Shown here piece after piece: positions 48,689 through 56,944 of a stretch of 64,000 bases of DNA; position 1 is the first letter of the stretch, and each line of letters opens with the position of its first letter. The notes under the pieces were generated by a model. It was not told the origin of the DNA, ran no database searches, and saw only the letters and a program-made list of their open reading frames with translations. The stretch is taken from positions 1 through 64,000 of the IMG/VR virus record IMGVR_UViG_3300027730_000821, one strand, 5' to 3'. The stretch comes from a virus. The position numbers were made by a program, and so were the translations under genes.

Positions 48689-50032
48689 ATGAATACCTAT
48701 AACAAACGTATTGGATTTCTAGTCAGTTCTCAGACCTTAATTCCACACGGCGGAATAGGACAGTTCGCTAAGAGTTTCTGTGAAACGATGAATAGTCATG
48801 GAATTAAAGTAGATATCATAACCGACAAAGCTCCGCAAGGACTTAGCACAGAGTTCTTAGAATCATTCGATGCTAGGGTGATCTATCCAGACATCCCACT
48901 CAAGTATACCGATCATAGTGCTATCTTTATGTATGAAGATAGTTTTTGCTATGAAAGAATGGCCAATTTCCGTAATGCTATCGTTAAAGCATTCACTACC
49001 AACATCTATGACGTACTAGTATGTAATACCTATGAAACTATTCAAGTAGCGAGTACTATGGGACTTGATGAATGCGTACAGGTCATCGCATATACTCATC
49101 TTGAGAGTCAGATTTTCAAAGATACGAAGAATCCATTCTTTCATAGCACCAATGAGATGATGCGATTGCAGTTGCAGATGAATAACATCACTATCGGTAC
49201 ACAAAGCAAGTTCAATGAACTTCAGTTCGATAATACAGCTACTCATCTTCCTATTCCAGTAACTGAGAAAGAATTACTAAATCAGTACGTCAAGCCTAGA
49301 GAAGGTGTGTTGTTCATTGGACGTTGGGAAGAAGGGAAGAACCCCGAGTTGTTTATCGATCTGATCGAACAGACTAACTTGCCAGCTAAGGTAATGACAA
49401 GCGCAGCCGGAGCTAAGAAGTTTGAAGAACGATTGAAGAAAATCAATGCTACTTATGAGATCAAGGTGGGCATTATCGGCAAAGAAAAAGTAGACTTCAT
49501 CACGAGTGCTAGGATAGCATTTAACCCCAGCACAGTCGAAAGCTATGGTATGGCTTTCTATGAACAGACTATGCAATTACCTACTTTCTGCTTAATGAAT
49601 CAACGATGGACTCAAAACTTTTCTTCTCAGTTTTTCTTTGAAACCGACAAGAAAAACATGGCAAACGACGTGCGAGAGGCATATGAGATGTTCGATACCG
49701 CTGAAGCATGGTATATTAAGGGAGCTTTGGTAAATGCGAATAAGATCGAAAGCCAAGTGTTCCATAAATGGAATGAGTGTTTCAATTCATTCAAACCAAA
49801 AACGTCTAATAGCAATACGGCTAAGATTTGTAAAGAAACTACTATTAAGTACATAGATTTTATAAATGGATTGAATCGGGGTATCCTATGCATCGATGAC
49901 ATCAAGTCGGTGTTGATGAACAAGAATAAGTTTAGGGTGATTTATACAGATACCAATACATATCTGACTAAAGAACCCAACTTTGAACCAGCTGAGGAAA
50001 TGGTTGGATTGGGATTATTCGAGGGACTATGA
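48689..50032 (+). CDS. Glycosyltransferase, GT4-like
   Basis: 447 aa. IGFLVSSQTLIPHGGIGQFA at the N-terminus (acceptor domain, glycine loop), VQVIAYTHLESQIF, GVLFIGRWEEGKNPELFIDL, and VDFITSARIAFNPSTVESYG followed by MAFYEQTMQ fit GT-B enzymes of family 4, with the E-x7-E-like site. It is coupled to galE by a 4-nt overlap. Probably it transfers a hexose made available by GalE. The acceptor is unknown. Confidence 0.78.
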   Translation: MNTYNKRIGFLVSSQTLIPHGGIGQFAKSFCETMNSHGIKVDIITDKAPQGLSTEFLESFDARVIYPDIPLKYTDHSAIFMYEDSFCYERMANFRNAIVKAFTTNIYDVLVCNTYETIQVASTMGLDECVQVIAYTHLESQIFKDTKNPFFHSTNEMMRLQLQMNNITIGTQSKFNELQFDNTATHLPIPVTEKELLNQYVKPREGVLFIGRWEEGKNPELFIDLIEQTNLPAKVMTSAAGAKKFEERLKKINATYEIKVGIIGKEKVDFITSARIAFNPSTVESYGMAFYEQTMQLPTFCLMNQRWTQNFSSQFFFETDKKNMANDVREAYEMFDTAEAWYIKGALVNANKIESQVFHKWNECFNSFKPKTSNSNTAKICKETTIKYIDFINGLNRGILCIDDIKSVLMNKNKFRVIYTDTNTYLTKEPNFEPAEEMVGLGLFEGL

Positions 50033-50880
50033 AAAAGATATTAGTAACAGGATGTTCGGGCTACATTGGATCACATCTTTGTAAATTGCTTGAGAAAGAT
50101 TACGAAGTATATGGACTTGACATTAGGCAGCCATTGCATCCAGTCAAGGAATTCTTTCAACTTGATATCAATCGTCCGTTGAATATTGATTTAGAATTCG
50201 ATATAGTTGTGCATCTTGCTGCACTTGTAAATGTTGGCGAGAGTGAAAATATGCCTATTCAGTATTATATTACTAATTTGAATGGGACGATGAATGTAAT
50301 CAATAAAGTAAAGACACAGAACTTTATTTTTGCATCGACCGGTGCAGCAGAACATTGCAAGAGTGCATATGGAATCTCGAAACGAGCAGCAGAAGATGTG
50401 GTTCGTGAATATTGTACCCAGCATAAGACTATGCCATATACGATTTTTAGATTCTATAACGTGATCGGTTCATCGGGTTATCCTCCTACTAATCCAGACG
50501 GGTTGATGTACAACCTGATGAAGGCTGCTGACACGAAAGAGTTTACTATTTTTGGTGATGATTATGATACCCCAGACGGTACCTGCATTCGAGATTATGT
50601 TCACGTAGACGAAGTATGTGAAGCAATCAAGATGGCTATCGAGCAACCTGCCAATAAAGTAGAATGCTTGGGTCATGGTGTAGGATATTCGGTACTGGAA
50701 ATCTTTGAGAAATTTGAAATGGTAAACGCAGAAACCATTTATTCTGATGATGACGAAGCAGGTATCAAGATAAAGATTGGACCCCGCAGAAAAGGGGACA
50801 TATCTTGTAGCGTACTAGAAGAAGTGTCCCCCTATATGAAAAATCTATATTCGTTTAACGAGTTGTTGAAACTTTCCTAA
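50029..50880 (+). CDS. galE: UDP-glucose 4-epimerase-like SDR enzyme
   Basis: 283 aa. ILVTGCSGYIGSHLCKLLE (GxxGxxG), HLAALVNVGESE, and CKSAYGISKRAAEDVVREY (catalytic Tyr-x3-Lys) then FRFYNVIGSSGYPPTNPDGL are typical of GalE and related extended SDR epimerases. It is somewhat shorter than bacterial GalE (about 338 aa). It likely supplies UDP-galactose or a related sugar to the adjacent glycosyltransferases. The end overlaps a convergent antisense gene by 4 nt. Confidence 0.82.
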   Translation: MKKILVTGCSGYIGSHLCKLLEKDYEVYGLDIRQPLHPVKEFFQLDINRPLNIDLEFDIVVHLAALVNVGESENMPIQYYITNLNGTMNVINKVKTQNFIFASTGAAEHCKSAYGISKRAAEDVVREYCTQHKTMPYTIFRFYNVIGSSGYPPTNPDGLMYNLMKAADTKEFTIFGDDYDTPDGTCIRDYVHVDEVCEAIKMAIEQPANKVECLGHGVGYSVLEIFEKFEMVNAETIYSDDDEAGIKIKIGPRRKGDISCSVLEEVSPYMKNLYSFNELLKLS

Positions 50881-52103
50881 TGCATTAATAGAAATGTGTT
50901 AAGCACGTCATTGCGGTTAGCAGAGTCATCTCCGTCTCCCGGTTTAACAATGACATTATACTTACCCTTTTCATTACTGACTGGCTTCTTCATCATCTCG
51001 TCATAGGTCAATATTGTATTAGGCTTGACACTATATTTAGCAGCGATTCGAGCCTTCAATACATTGATCGATGATTGATCTTTATATACGAGCTTACCTT
51101 CTACCCTATCAAGAACGTCTTTGAATAATACTTCAGGAACAACTCGGCTATTCTTAGTAGTTGCGAAATCGATCTGTTGTTCTTCTTTGGGCTTCGCGCC
51201 CATCGAGTAATTCATTTTAAAATTAGCCGGAGATTTACCTTGAGCAACGTTTGCTAATTTAGTATACGCATAGAAAGATACGTCAGGATACTTCTTAGCT
51301 AAGGTATACGCATAGTTAAGGTATTCCGGTGAGAAGAAATCACCAGCATCATGCCAACGAATGATAAGTTTAGTTTCAGTACCTTTCTTCTTATCGACTT
51401 TTTTTAGCTTTTTATATTGTTCTTCGATCTCGTTTCCTAGCATATCCATGAATCCTTGCGGATCATTATACAAGAAGTTCAATAGCTTAGACTGTTCGAG
51501 TGATGGGCTCGTCCACCTGATATAGTCACCTTTCATTGCATAGCAATATGTCTGGCATTCGCCGGCGCCAGGACAAGTGTCAATGATCACGAACTCACCG
51601 GTATCTTCATCAACTGCTAGGCCTTTCAGAGCAGGAAGTCCAATGTTGTAAAACGCACTAGCAGTACCATCACTATGTTGCATCTTTTCATTTTGCTTGA
51701 GAACTTTTGCCGGACGTTTGGTAATCATAGCTCTTAGCTTTTCTAGATCATATTCTTTATTTGCTTCATCGACGATGGGAACATTCTTATTATGAATGTA
51801 TGGCATATTGAACTTATCTTGTTTAGTCTTTTCACTCTTGCGAATCTTGCCGCCTGCTTTGTTGACCTTGCCTGTATCGGTACCTACAGTCCTGCTTAAG
51901 TATTTTGTTAATTCGTCTTTTGGAAAAGGTCTTGCGGGGGCCGCTAATTTTGCTTCGTCAATTTCTACTTCTTGTGGGTTTACCCCTGCACTGAGAAGAA
52001 AATCTTCAAGAGACATCGCCGGCAACCCACCCGAAACAGGTGTTTTTTGCTTGACAGGCCGAGAATTTTCACTTATGATATCTAAGATGTTACGAATATC
52101 CAT
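50877..52103 (-). CDS. GP88-family-like protein with capsid-targeting-like leader
   Basis: 408 aa. Starts MDIRNILDIISENSRPVKQK with an I-S-E site. The core domain has VIIDTCPGAGECQTYCYAMK, IIRWHDAGDFFSPEYLNYAY and YPDVSFYAYTKL. These are the Cys cluster and RWHxxGDF motif of the phage GP88 family, which I regard as a putative metal or Fe-S enzyme of unknown reaction. The N-terminal 120 residues are a linker with EEVEIDEAKL-like sites. It is antisense, from the late promoter GATAAATA at 52128-52135. Packaging is inferred from the leader. Confidence 0.7.
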   Translation of the reverse strand: MDIRNILDIISENSRPVKQKTPVSGGLPAMSLEDFLLSAGVNPQEVEIDEAKLAAPARPFPKDELTKYLSRTVGTDTGKVNKAGGKIRKSEKTKQDKFNMPYIHNKNVPIVDEANKEYDLEKLRAMITKRPAKVLKQNEKMQHSDGTASAFYNIGLPALKGLAVDEDTGEFVIIDTCPGAGECQTYCYAMKGDYIRWTSPSLEQSKLLNFLYNDPQGFMDMLGNEIEEQYKKLKKVDKKKGTETKLIIRWHDAGDFFSPEYLNYAYTLAKKYPDVSFYAYTKLANVAQGKSPANFKMNYSMGAKPKEEQQIDFATTKNSRVVPEVLFKDVLDRVEGKLVYKDQSSINVLKARIAAKYSVKPNTILTYDEMMKKPVSNEKGKYNVIVKPGDGDDSANRNDVLNTFLLMH

Positions 52104-52127
52104 TAACGGTTCCTTATATTATGAGAG

Positions 52128-52135
52128 TATTTATC
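52128..52135 (-). promoter_or_regulatory. Late promoter core for GP88-like gene
   Basis: GATAAATA on the minus strand, 24 nt before the start codon at 52103, with the Shine-Dalgarno aagga between. Confidence 0.7.
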
Positions 52136-52136
52136 T

Positions 52137-53153
52137 ATGAATGATGGTGTCAAACGAATTGGTTTCGCATGTAAGTTTGCAGAAATCAATACTAAGGGTG
52201 AGATCGCTAGTGTCGATGGATTCAACACAGGCGGTACCACACTCGCATGGGCAAAACGTCAGAACAACTCACGTGTGGTCGAAGAAAAGATCCTAGATGT
52301 CGCAAAGCGTAACATCCTAAACACTCACGCACTCGTCAAAAAAATTGCGACTCTTCCTGTCGAACTACGCATGTTGCGTATCACCAGTGATATGTTGAGT
52401 TTCTACACGCATCCCGATTATCATTATTTTTGGTCGCGGCAAGATGTGCAAGACAGTCTAGCACGTTGGATGGCTCCGATTGGTGAGACTGCACGCAAGA
52501 ACAGTGTCCGTCTATCATTTCATCCCGATCAATTTGTAGTCCTTGCTAGTGATCGCGAAGAAGTCGTAGAAAACAGTATCCGAGAATTCGAATATCATGT
52601 TGACATGGCACGTTGGATGGGCTATGGCAAGACTTTTCAGGACATGAAGATCAATGTTCATATCAGTGGTCGTCAGGGCCCCGACGGTATCAAGAAGGTA
52701 ATGTCTCGACTAAGCCCCGAGGCTCGTAATTGCATCACTATCGAGAATGACGAGATGACTTGGGGTATCGATAGCAGTCTAGAACTCGCTGATACCTGCG
52801 CTCTCGTACTAGATATCCATCATCACTATGTAATGACTGGTGAATATATCGAACCCAATGACGACCGTATCAAGCGCGTGATCGATAGCTGGCGTGGTGT
52901 ACGTCCTGTCATTCATTACAGTGTAAGTCGTGAAGAATATTTGTCATCACATCTTACTAATGAATTGCCTAACCTTCAACTTCTGCTAGAACAAGGGTTG
53001 AACAAGCAGAAGTTGCGGGCACATTCTGACTATATGTGGAATAAAGCAGTCAATGATTGGGCTAAAGGGCACTGGGATTGGGCAGATGTTATGGTGGAGG
53101 CAAAGGCCAAGAACCTAGCTAGCTTTAGATTGTATGATTATTGGAAGAGCTAA
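52137..53153 (+). CDS. uvdE: UV damage endonuclease UvdE/UvsE
   Basis: 338 aa. RIGFACKFAEI, LRMLRITSDMLSFYTHPD, VRLSFHPDQFVVLASDREEV, INVHISGRQGPDGI, ITIENDEMTWG and LVLDIHHHYVMTG follow the TIM-barrel UvdE family, with the metal-binding His and Glu residues. The enzyme nicks 5' of UV photoproducts. The 3' end overlaps the antisense GIY-YIG gene by 39 nt, suggesting the endonuclease integrated right at the uvdE stop. No Shine-Dalgarno is obvious. Confidence 0.9.
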   Translation: MNDGVKRIGFACKFAEINTKGEIASVDGFNTGGTTLAWAKRQNNSRVVEEKILDVAKRNILNTHALVKKIATLPVELRMLRITSDMLSFYTHPDYHYFWSRQDVQDSLARWMAPIGETARKNSVRLSFHPDQFVVLASDREEVVENSIREFEYHVDMARWMGYGKTFQDMKINVHISGRQGPDGIKKVMSRLSPEARNCITIENDEMTWGIDSSLELADTCALVLDIHHHYVMTGEYIEPNDDRIKRVIDSWRGVRPVIHYSVSREEYLSSHLTNELPNLQLLLEQGLNKQKLRAHSDYMWNKAVNDWAKGHWDWADVMVEAKAKNLASFRLYDYWKS

Positions 53154-53783
53154 ATTATATAACTCTGTTTCTTTCTTTATCTTACATATAACGCCAGTAG
53201 AGATACCTGTTAGTTTTGAAATTTCTCGTATTCGGTGATTGCTTTTTTCTAGCAAATCAAGTGCTAACCTTAGATTTTCGCCCCTGTTTTTATATTTTGC
53301 TACTATAATAGATAATTTTCTCTTGTCGGTGCAGGATATTTTTTTCCCATACATTCCGTTCCTTTCGCCTTTTTTAGCTTTTGATAAATTTTTACGCCAA
53401 ACATCATTCCTAGGAATGCCTGCTAATGATTCTGATCTTTTCTTTAAGGTATCTTCACTTGGTTTCCAGCCTAATTTAGACGGAGGTTTTGTTCCGCCTT
53501 TATTAGCATTCCATCCTATGTTTTTTTCAGGTCTTAGTATTTCCTCTTGTCTGTAACAATTTTCTTTGGTGTCGGTCAACAATATTGTTTGGATTATTTT
53601 ATCTTGATGTTTTTTGAGGACTCTACCGAAATAAGGATTTTTGTCGTTGCGGTTTTTAGAATCATTCTTATGCTCGTAAAGTCGTCTGGCTGGGTTATTA
53701 GAAACGCCTATGTACCCTTCCTTAGTGTAGTCAGTATGCTCTGGAAGATGAATCCAATAAAGATGGTGGGTATAAATAGTCAT
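53115..53783 (-). CDS. GIY-YIG homing endonuclease
   Basis: 222 aa from the ATG at 53783. A start 21 nt upstream would contain the Shine-Dalgarno agagga of this start and is rejected. YTHHLYWIHLPEHTDYTKEG then YIGVSNNPARRLYEHK forms the GIY-YIG core with the conserved Arg. NPYFGRVLKKHQDK and ENCYRQEEILRP (Glu) complete it. The rest is NUMOD-like and helix-turn-helix DNA recognition (PSKLGWKPSEDTLKKRSESL, GMYGKKIS, REISKLTGISTGVICKIKK). It lies against the uvdE 3' end and uses structured leader copy B. Confidence 0.82.
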   Translation of the reverse strand: MTIYTHHLYWIHLPEHTDYTKEGYIGVSNNPARRLYEHKNDSKNRNDKNPYFGRVLKKHQDKIIQTILLTDTKENCYRQEEILRPEKNIGWNANKGGTKPPSKLGWKPSEDTLKKRSESLAGIPRNDVWRKNLSKAKKGERNGMYGKKISCTDKRKLSIIVAKYKNRGENLRLALDLLEKSNHRIREISKLTGISTGVICKIKKETELYNLALPIIIQSKAS

Positions 53784-53852
53784 GCTGATCGCTCCTCTTA
53801 GCATTAGAGTAGTTGGGTATTTGCAGTACCGCGAACTACATCTTTATTTATC
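53781..53852 (-). ncRNA. Structured late leader of homing endonuclease gene, copy B
   Basis: Minus strand: GATAAATA (53845-53852). Hairpin 53809-53839 has P1 GTAGTT/AACTAC and P2 GGTA/TACC with loop CTGCAAA. TCTAAT follows, then P3 GCT/AGC (53791-53802) with AAGAGG in its loop, then GATCAGC and the ATG. P2 differs from copy A (GGAT/ATCC) by compensatory changes. Confidence 0.7.
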
Positions 53853-53859
53853 TTTTTGA

Positions 53860-53887
53860 TTGACAACATATATACTATTATGATAGT
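53860..53887 (+). promoter_or_regulatory. Sigma70-like promoter
   Basis: TTGACA (53860-53865) followed after 16 nt by GATAGT (53882-53887); TATTAT and TAGTAT nearby are alternatives. The Shine-Dalgarno gaaagg precedes the ATG at 53913. Confidence 0.6.
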
Positions 53888-53912
53888 ATACATATATTAA
53901 GAAAGGTAATTA

Positions 53913-54335
53913 ATGTTTAAAGCAATCAAAGACTGGATCAGTCCCCCTCCCCCACCTATCCCGGTTCCTGAACCCGAAGTAAAGAAAGAGCCCAAGGTTA
54001 AAAAGCCTGAATTAACTCCTAAGGAAAAGGCAACACTTGCAGGCGAGCCTTATATCTCTATCTTGAGTGTGGAGCTTGATCCTAACGATATCAACAATGG
54101 ATCATTCGACTTAGATTGGAATGATAAGTTCGTGCTTAATCTAGTCAAGCAGGGATATAAGTTCTCACCTAAAGATACTGATTCAATGATCGTTGATCGT
54201 TGGTTCCAGACCGTGTGCAGGAATATCGCTTTAGAAGTGTATGAGCAAGAGATTGCTGATCCTGAAAAGCGTGAATCAGAACTACGTATCATTAGACAAC
54301 GTGATATTGGTGGCGGATTTACTGAGGTAAGTTGA
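53913..54335 (+). CDS. Conserved phage protein with Pro-rich N-terminus
   Basis: 140 aa. MFKAIKDWISPPPPPIPVPE leads into a Lys/Glu/Pro-rich linker, then a compact domain PYISILSVELDPNDINNGSF, MIVDRWFQTVCRNIALEVYE and IRQRDIGGGFTEVS. It starts an operon from a TTGACA promoter and overlaps the next gene. The function is unknown. Confidence 0.6.
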   Translation: MFKAIKDWISPPPPPIPVPEPEVKKEPKVKKPELTPKEKATLAGEPYISILSVELDPNDINNGSFDLDWNDKFVLNLVKQGYKFSPKDTDSMIVDRWFQTVCRNIALEVYEQEIADPEKRESELRIIRQRDIGGGFTEVS

Positions 54336-54913
54336 TGAAGAAAATGTTTGACCGACCAATTGAACTTGATGCTCCAGATTTCGTAATTCCATTACGAAAT
54401 ATTCAAAGTCCTACGGACATATATAATTTTTGCAGAACTAACAATATTTCTCATTTTGGATATGGGTTTAGGTTTGTTCGTAACAGTTATTTAACCAAAC
54501 AGCTTAAATTTGGATTTAGTGCCCCAGAACCAAATGTAAAGGCTATTCAAAAAGGTGAACGGTTGGTTCGGCAAATTGCTTGGCTTCCAGGCTGGAATGT
54601 TAATGTGTCAAGTTCTCATGGATTTGAATTTTGGCACGGTTGCACCTCTTTGATTAATCAAGAAATTCTCCCCAAAGATACAAATTACACTGATATTGAA
54701 ATTGCAATTTGGTCGGTTGACAAACGTACTAACATCTCGGGATACCCGTTAACTAGAAAAGAACTTGCAGCATATACTGAAAGCGAGTTGTGTGAACAGT
54801 ATGTCGAACATCACGGCCGTCTCCCGCATTTAAACATTGTAGATCCTACCCTAAATAAAACATATCGGGGGTTGAGAAAAAGCACCTTTTTAGACTTGTT
54901 TGAAATCGGATAA
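54335..54913 (+). CDS. Unknown protein, possibly GIY-YIG-like
   Basis: 192 aa from the ATG at 54335 (a TTG lies 3 nt upstream), overlapping the previous stop by 1 nt. HFGYGFRFVRNSYLTKQLKF then GFSAPEP and GERLVRQIAWLPGW has the spacing of a degenerate GIY-YIG start (strand, Lys, KxG, Arg-rich helix). The C-terminal half lacks an obvious catalytic Glu. It could be a phage nuclease or a non-catalytic relative. Low certainty. Confidence 0.45.
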   Translation: MKKMFDRPIELDAPDFVIPLRNIQSPTDIYNFCRTNNISHFGYGFRFVRNSYLTKQLKFGFSAPEPNVKAIQKGERLVRQIAWLPGWNVNVSSSHGFEFWHGCTSLINQEILPKDTNYTDIEIAIWSVDKRTNISGYPLTRKELAAYTESELCEQYVEHHGRLPHLNIVDPTLNKTYRGLRKSTFLDLFEIG

Positions 54914-54919
54914 AAAGAC

Positions 54920-54948
54920 TTGACACCTATCCATTAAGTGCGTGTATT
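54920..54948 (+). promoter_or_regulatory. Sigma70-like promoter
   Basis: TTGACA (54920-54925), 17-nt spacer, TGTATT (54943-54948). It lies upstream of the HNH gene start at 54983. Confidence 0.55.
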
Positions 54949-54982
54949 AAAAATTGAACACAGAAATGAAAGTTTAATTGAT

Positions 54983-55354
54983 ATGCAAATTCGTCCTACT
55001 TGTATTAATCACGGCTGCAATCGCCCAGTTGCTAATGACGGAAGTCGCTGGAGGCCTACCTGTTATCGATGCCATAAAGCAGGGTATGGGAAAGGTACTT
55101 TTGCTTTCGGCGTTACCCCATTTCGAACCGGTTATTGCACTAACACTGATAGTCATTTGGGTTTTCCGTGCGCTATTGATTACAAAAAGGCACCGTGGGT
55201 AATAGGCAAAACGCACATTGATCATATTGACGGTAACCATTTAAATAATATTCTAGAAAATGTGGTTGAACTTTGTCCTCTCTGTCATCAATACAAAGGT
55301 ATGCTTACCGGTGACTTTAAGAATCAAGGCGTGTATCACTACAACAAAAAATAA
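54983..55354 (+). CDS. HNH endonuclease
   Basis: 123 aa from the ATG at 54983; a GTG at 54938 lies inside the promoter. The first zinc-like part has CINHGCNRPVANDGSRWRP and CYRCHKAGYG. The HNH core is KTHIDHIDGNHLNNILENVV then ELCPLCHQYKG. It is compact, without a visible recognition domain, so it may be a small homing-type or T4 endonuclease VII/gp49-unrelated HNH nuclease. A sigma70 promoter means early expression. Confidence 0.7.
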   Translation: MQIRPTCINHGCNRPVANDGSRWRPTCYRCHKAGYGKGTFAFGVTPFRTGYCTNTDSHLGFPCAIDYKKAPWVIGKTHIDHIDGNHLNNILENVVELCPLCHQYKGMLTGDFKNQGVYHYNKK

Positions 55355-55357
55355 TGG

Positions 55358-55386
55358 TTGACATTCAGCCTAATCCTTGCTATAAT
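55358..55386 (+). promoter_or_regulatory. Consensus sigma70 promoter, extended -10
   Basis: TTGACA (55358-55363), 17-nt spacer ending TGC, TATAAT (55381-55386): a perfect consensus. Confidence 0.88.
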
Positions 55387-55391
55387 ATGCG

Positions 55392-55399
55392 TATAAATA
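55392..55399 (+). promoter_or_regulatory. Exact T4 late promoter core
   Basis: TATAAATA just after the sigma70 promoter, 13 nt before the ATG at 55413. This gives dual early and late control. Confidence 0.6.
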
Positions 55400-55412
55400 G
55401 AGAAAGCCTCAT

Positions 55413-56417
55413 ATGAAATATGCACTGATCGACACGGCTAATACCTTCTTTCGCGCTAGGCACGTTGCGTCTCGCAACACTGACACGTGGGAAAAAGTAG
55501 GAATGGCGATGCACCTTACATTGTCGTCTGTCAATCAGATGGTACGTAAGTTTGGCATCGATCATGTCGTGTTCTGTCTCGAGGGTCGTTCTTGGCGTAA
55601 GGACTTCTACAAGCCATACAAGGCTAATCGAGTAAAAACTGACGCGACCGAGGCTGAGATCGAAGAAAATCAGATGTTCTGGGAAACGTACGAATCGTTT
55701 ACTACGTTCATTCGTGAGCGCACAAACGCTAGCTTACTACGTCATCCTACTGCTGAAGCAGATGACCTCATCGCCCGCTTCATCGCACTGCACCCCGAAG
55801 ACGAGCATTTCATTATTTCTTCCGACACTGACTTTGTTCAACTGATCGCACCTAACGTAAAGCAGTACAACGGTGTTGCTGGTCAGTTGATCACACTTGA
55901 GGGTTACTTCGATGATCGCGGTAAGCCTGTCAAAGATAAGAAGACTAAGGAACCTAAATTGCTTGAGGATCCTGAATATCTATTGTTCAAGAAAATCATT
56001 CGTGGTGATGCATCTGACAACGTGTTCTCTGCATATCCTGGTGTTCGTGAGAAGGGCACAAAGAATAAGATCGGCATTGTCGAAGCATATGCTGATCGCA
56101 ACAAACAGGGCTTTAATTGGAACAATCTGATGTTGCAAAGCTGGATTGACCACGATGGCGCTGAGCATCGAGTTAGGGATGATTACGCGCGTAATCGTAC
56201 CCTGATCGATCTGACAGCACAACCGCAAGAAATTAAAGATATGGTTGATCAATCAATACGCACAGGAGTAAAGACCGAACATGTACCGCAAGTCGGCGTG
56301 CAACTTATGAAATTCTGCGGTAAGTATGAGCTTACTAAAATAAGCGAGCAAGCCGAGACTTATTCTAAGTGGCTCAACAACACCTACAAGGGAGTTTTGC
56401 TTGACGAGTCGGTATGA
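55413..56417 (+). CDS. rnh: RNase H / 5'-3' exonuclease (T4 Rnh-like)
   Basis: 334 aa, similar to T4 RNase H (305 aa). MKYALIDTANTFFRARHVAS, VVFCLEGRSWRKDFYKPYKA, AEADDLIARFIAL, FIISSDTDFVQLI and KIIRGDASDNVFSAYPGVRE with GTKNKIG are the acidic metal-site motifs and helix-hairpin-helix of FEN/PIN nucleases. It removes RNA primers at the replication fork. Transcribed from a consensus promoter plus a late core. The 3' end overlaps the next small gene. Confidence 0.88.
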   Translation: MKYALIDTANTFFRARHVASRNTDTWEKVGMAMHLTLSSVNQMVRKFGIDHVVFCLEGRSWRKDFYKPYKANRVKTDATEAEIEENQMFWETYESFTTFIRERTNASLLRHPTAEADDLIARFIALHPEDEHFIISSDTDFVQLIAPNVKQYNGVAGQLITLEGYFDDRGKPVKDKKTKEPKLLEDPEYLLFKKIIRGDASDNVFSAYPGVREKGTKNKIGIVEAYADRNKQGFNWNNLMLQSWIDHDGAEHRVRDDYARNRTLIDLTAQPQEIKDMVDQSIRTGVKTEHVPQVGVQLMKFCGKYELTKISEQAETYSKWLNNTYKGVLLDESV

Positions 56418-56661
56418 TGACGGCCGTTACTCGCGAAGTCATACACTTTGGATGCGCATCGGCGGACTGTGGGTATATAAAACAGATACACGGATGCATG
56501 AAGTTTGGCATGCCGACATTGCGATAGAAAAAACGCCTGATGGTAAGTTCAAGTATTTCAAACATCGCGGAGGCGACCTACGATTTCTGAATGAAGAAGA
56601 ATTAAAAAAAATGTCCTGGATTGTTCTTACTGCGGAGAGAATATGCAATGAACCAGATTGA
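56401..56661 (+). CDS. Small phage protein
   Basis: 86 aa from a TTG overlapping the rnh stop by 17 nt. WMRIGGLWVYKTDTRMHEVW, ADIAIEKTPDGKFKYFKHRG. It looks like a single beta-rich domain. It overlaps the following Cys-rich gene. The function is unknown. Confidence 0.5.
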   Translation: MTSRYDDGRYSRSHTLWMRIGGLWVYKTDTRMHEVWHADIAIEKTPDGKFKYFKHRGGDLRFLNEEELKKMSWIVLTAERICNEPD

Positions 56662-56944
56662 ACTTCTGTGCAAAGACTGTAAGTATTCTTTCGTTTCATT
56701 AGGTAACCTATTTTTTACATTTGGGTTTCCTACTTCGGATATGCATCGATGTCGCAAAGCGTTTAAGCCTAATAGGGTCGTTTTTGACCCCGTATACGGC
56801 AATCAAAATGTCAAAGGTACATATCGTTCTTGTAATTCAAACAGGGCAAACTATGGGGATTGCAAGCCCGCAGCAATCATGTGGGCACCAAAGCACAAGA
56901 AAGATTTATTTAAAATGTTGACAAAGGAAACACACCATGACTGA
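56648..56944 (+). CDS. Small Cys-rich (zinc-ribbon-like) protein
   Basis: 98 aa from the ATG at 56648, with Shine-Dalgarno ggagag. IELLCKDCKYSFVSLGNLFF, DMHRCRKAF, YRSCNSNRANYGDCKP provide CxxC...C...C...C, a possible zinc site. It overlaps both neighbours by a few bases, so it is translationally coupled. The function is unknown. Confidence 0.55.
   Translation: MNQIELLCKDCKYSFVSLGNLFFTFGFPTSDMHRCRKAFKPNRVVFDPVYGNQNVKGTYRSCNSNRANYGDCKPAAIMWAPKHKKDLFKMLTKETHHD

Noticed and set aside
53771-53778. Exact TATAAATA on the + strand
   Set aside because: It lies inside the antisense GIY-YIG coding region with no + strand gene start in range, so it is probably chance.
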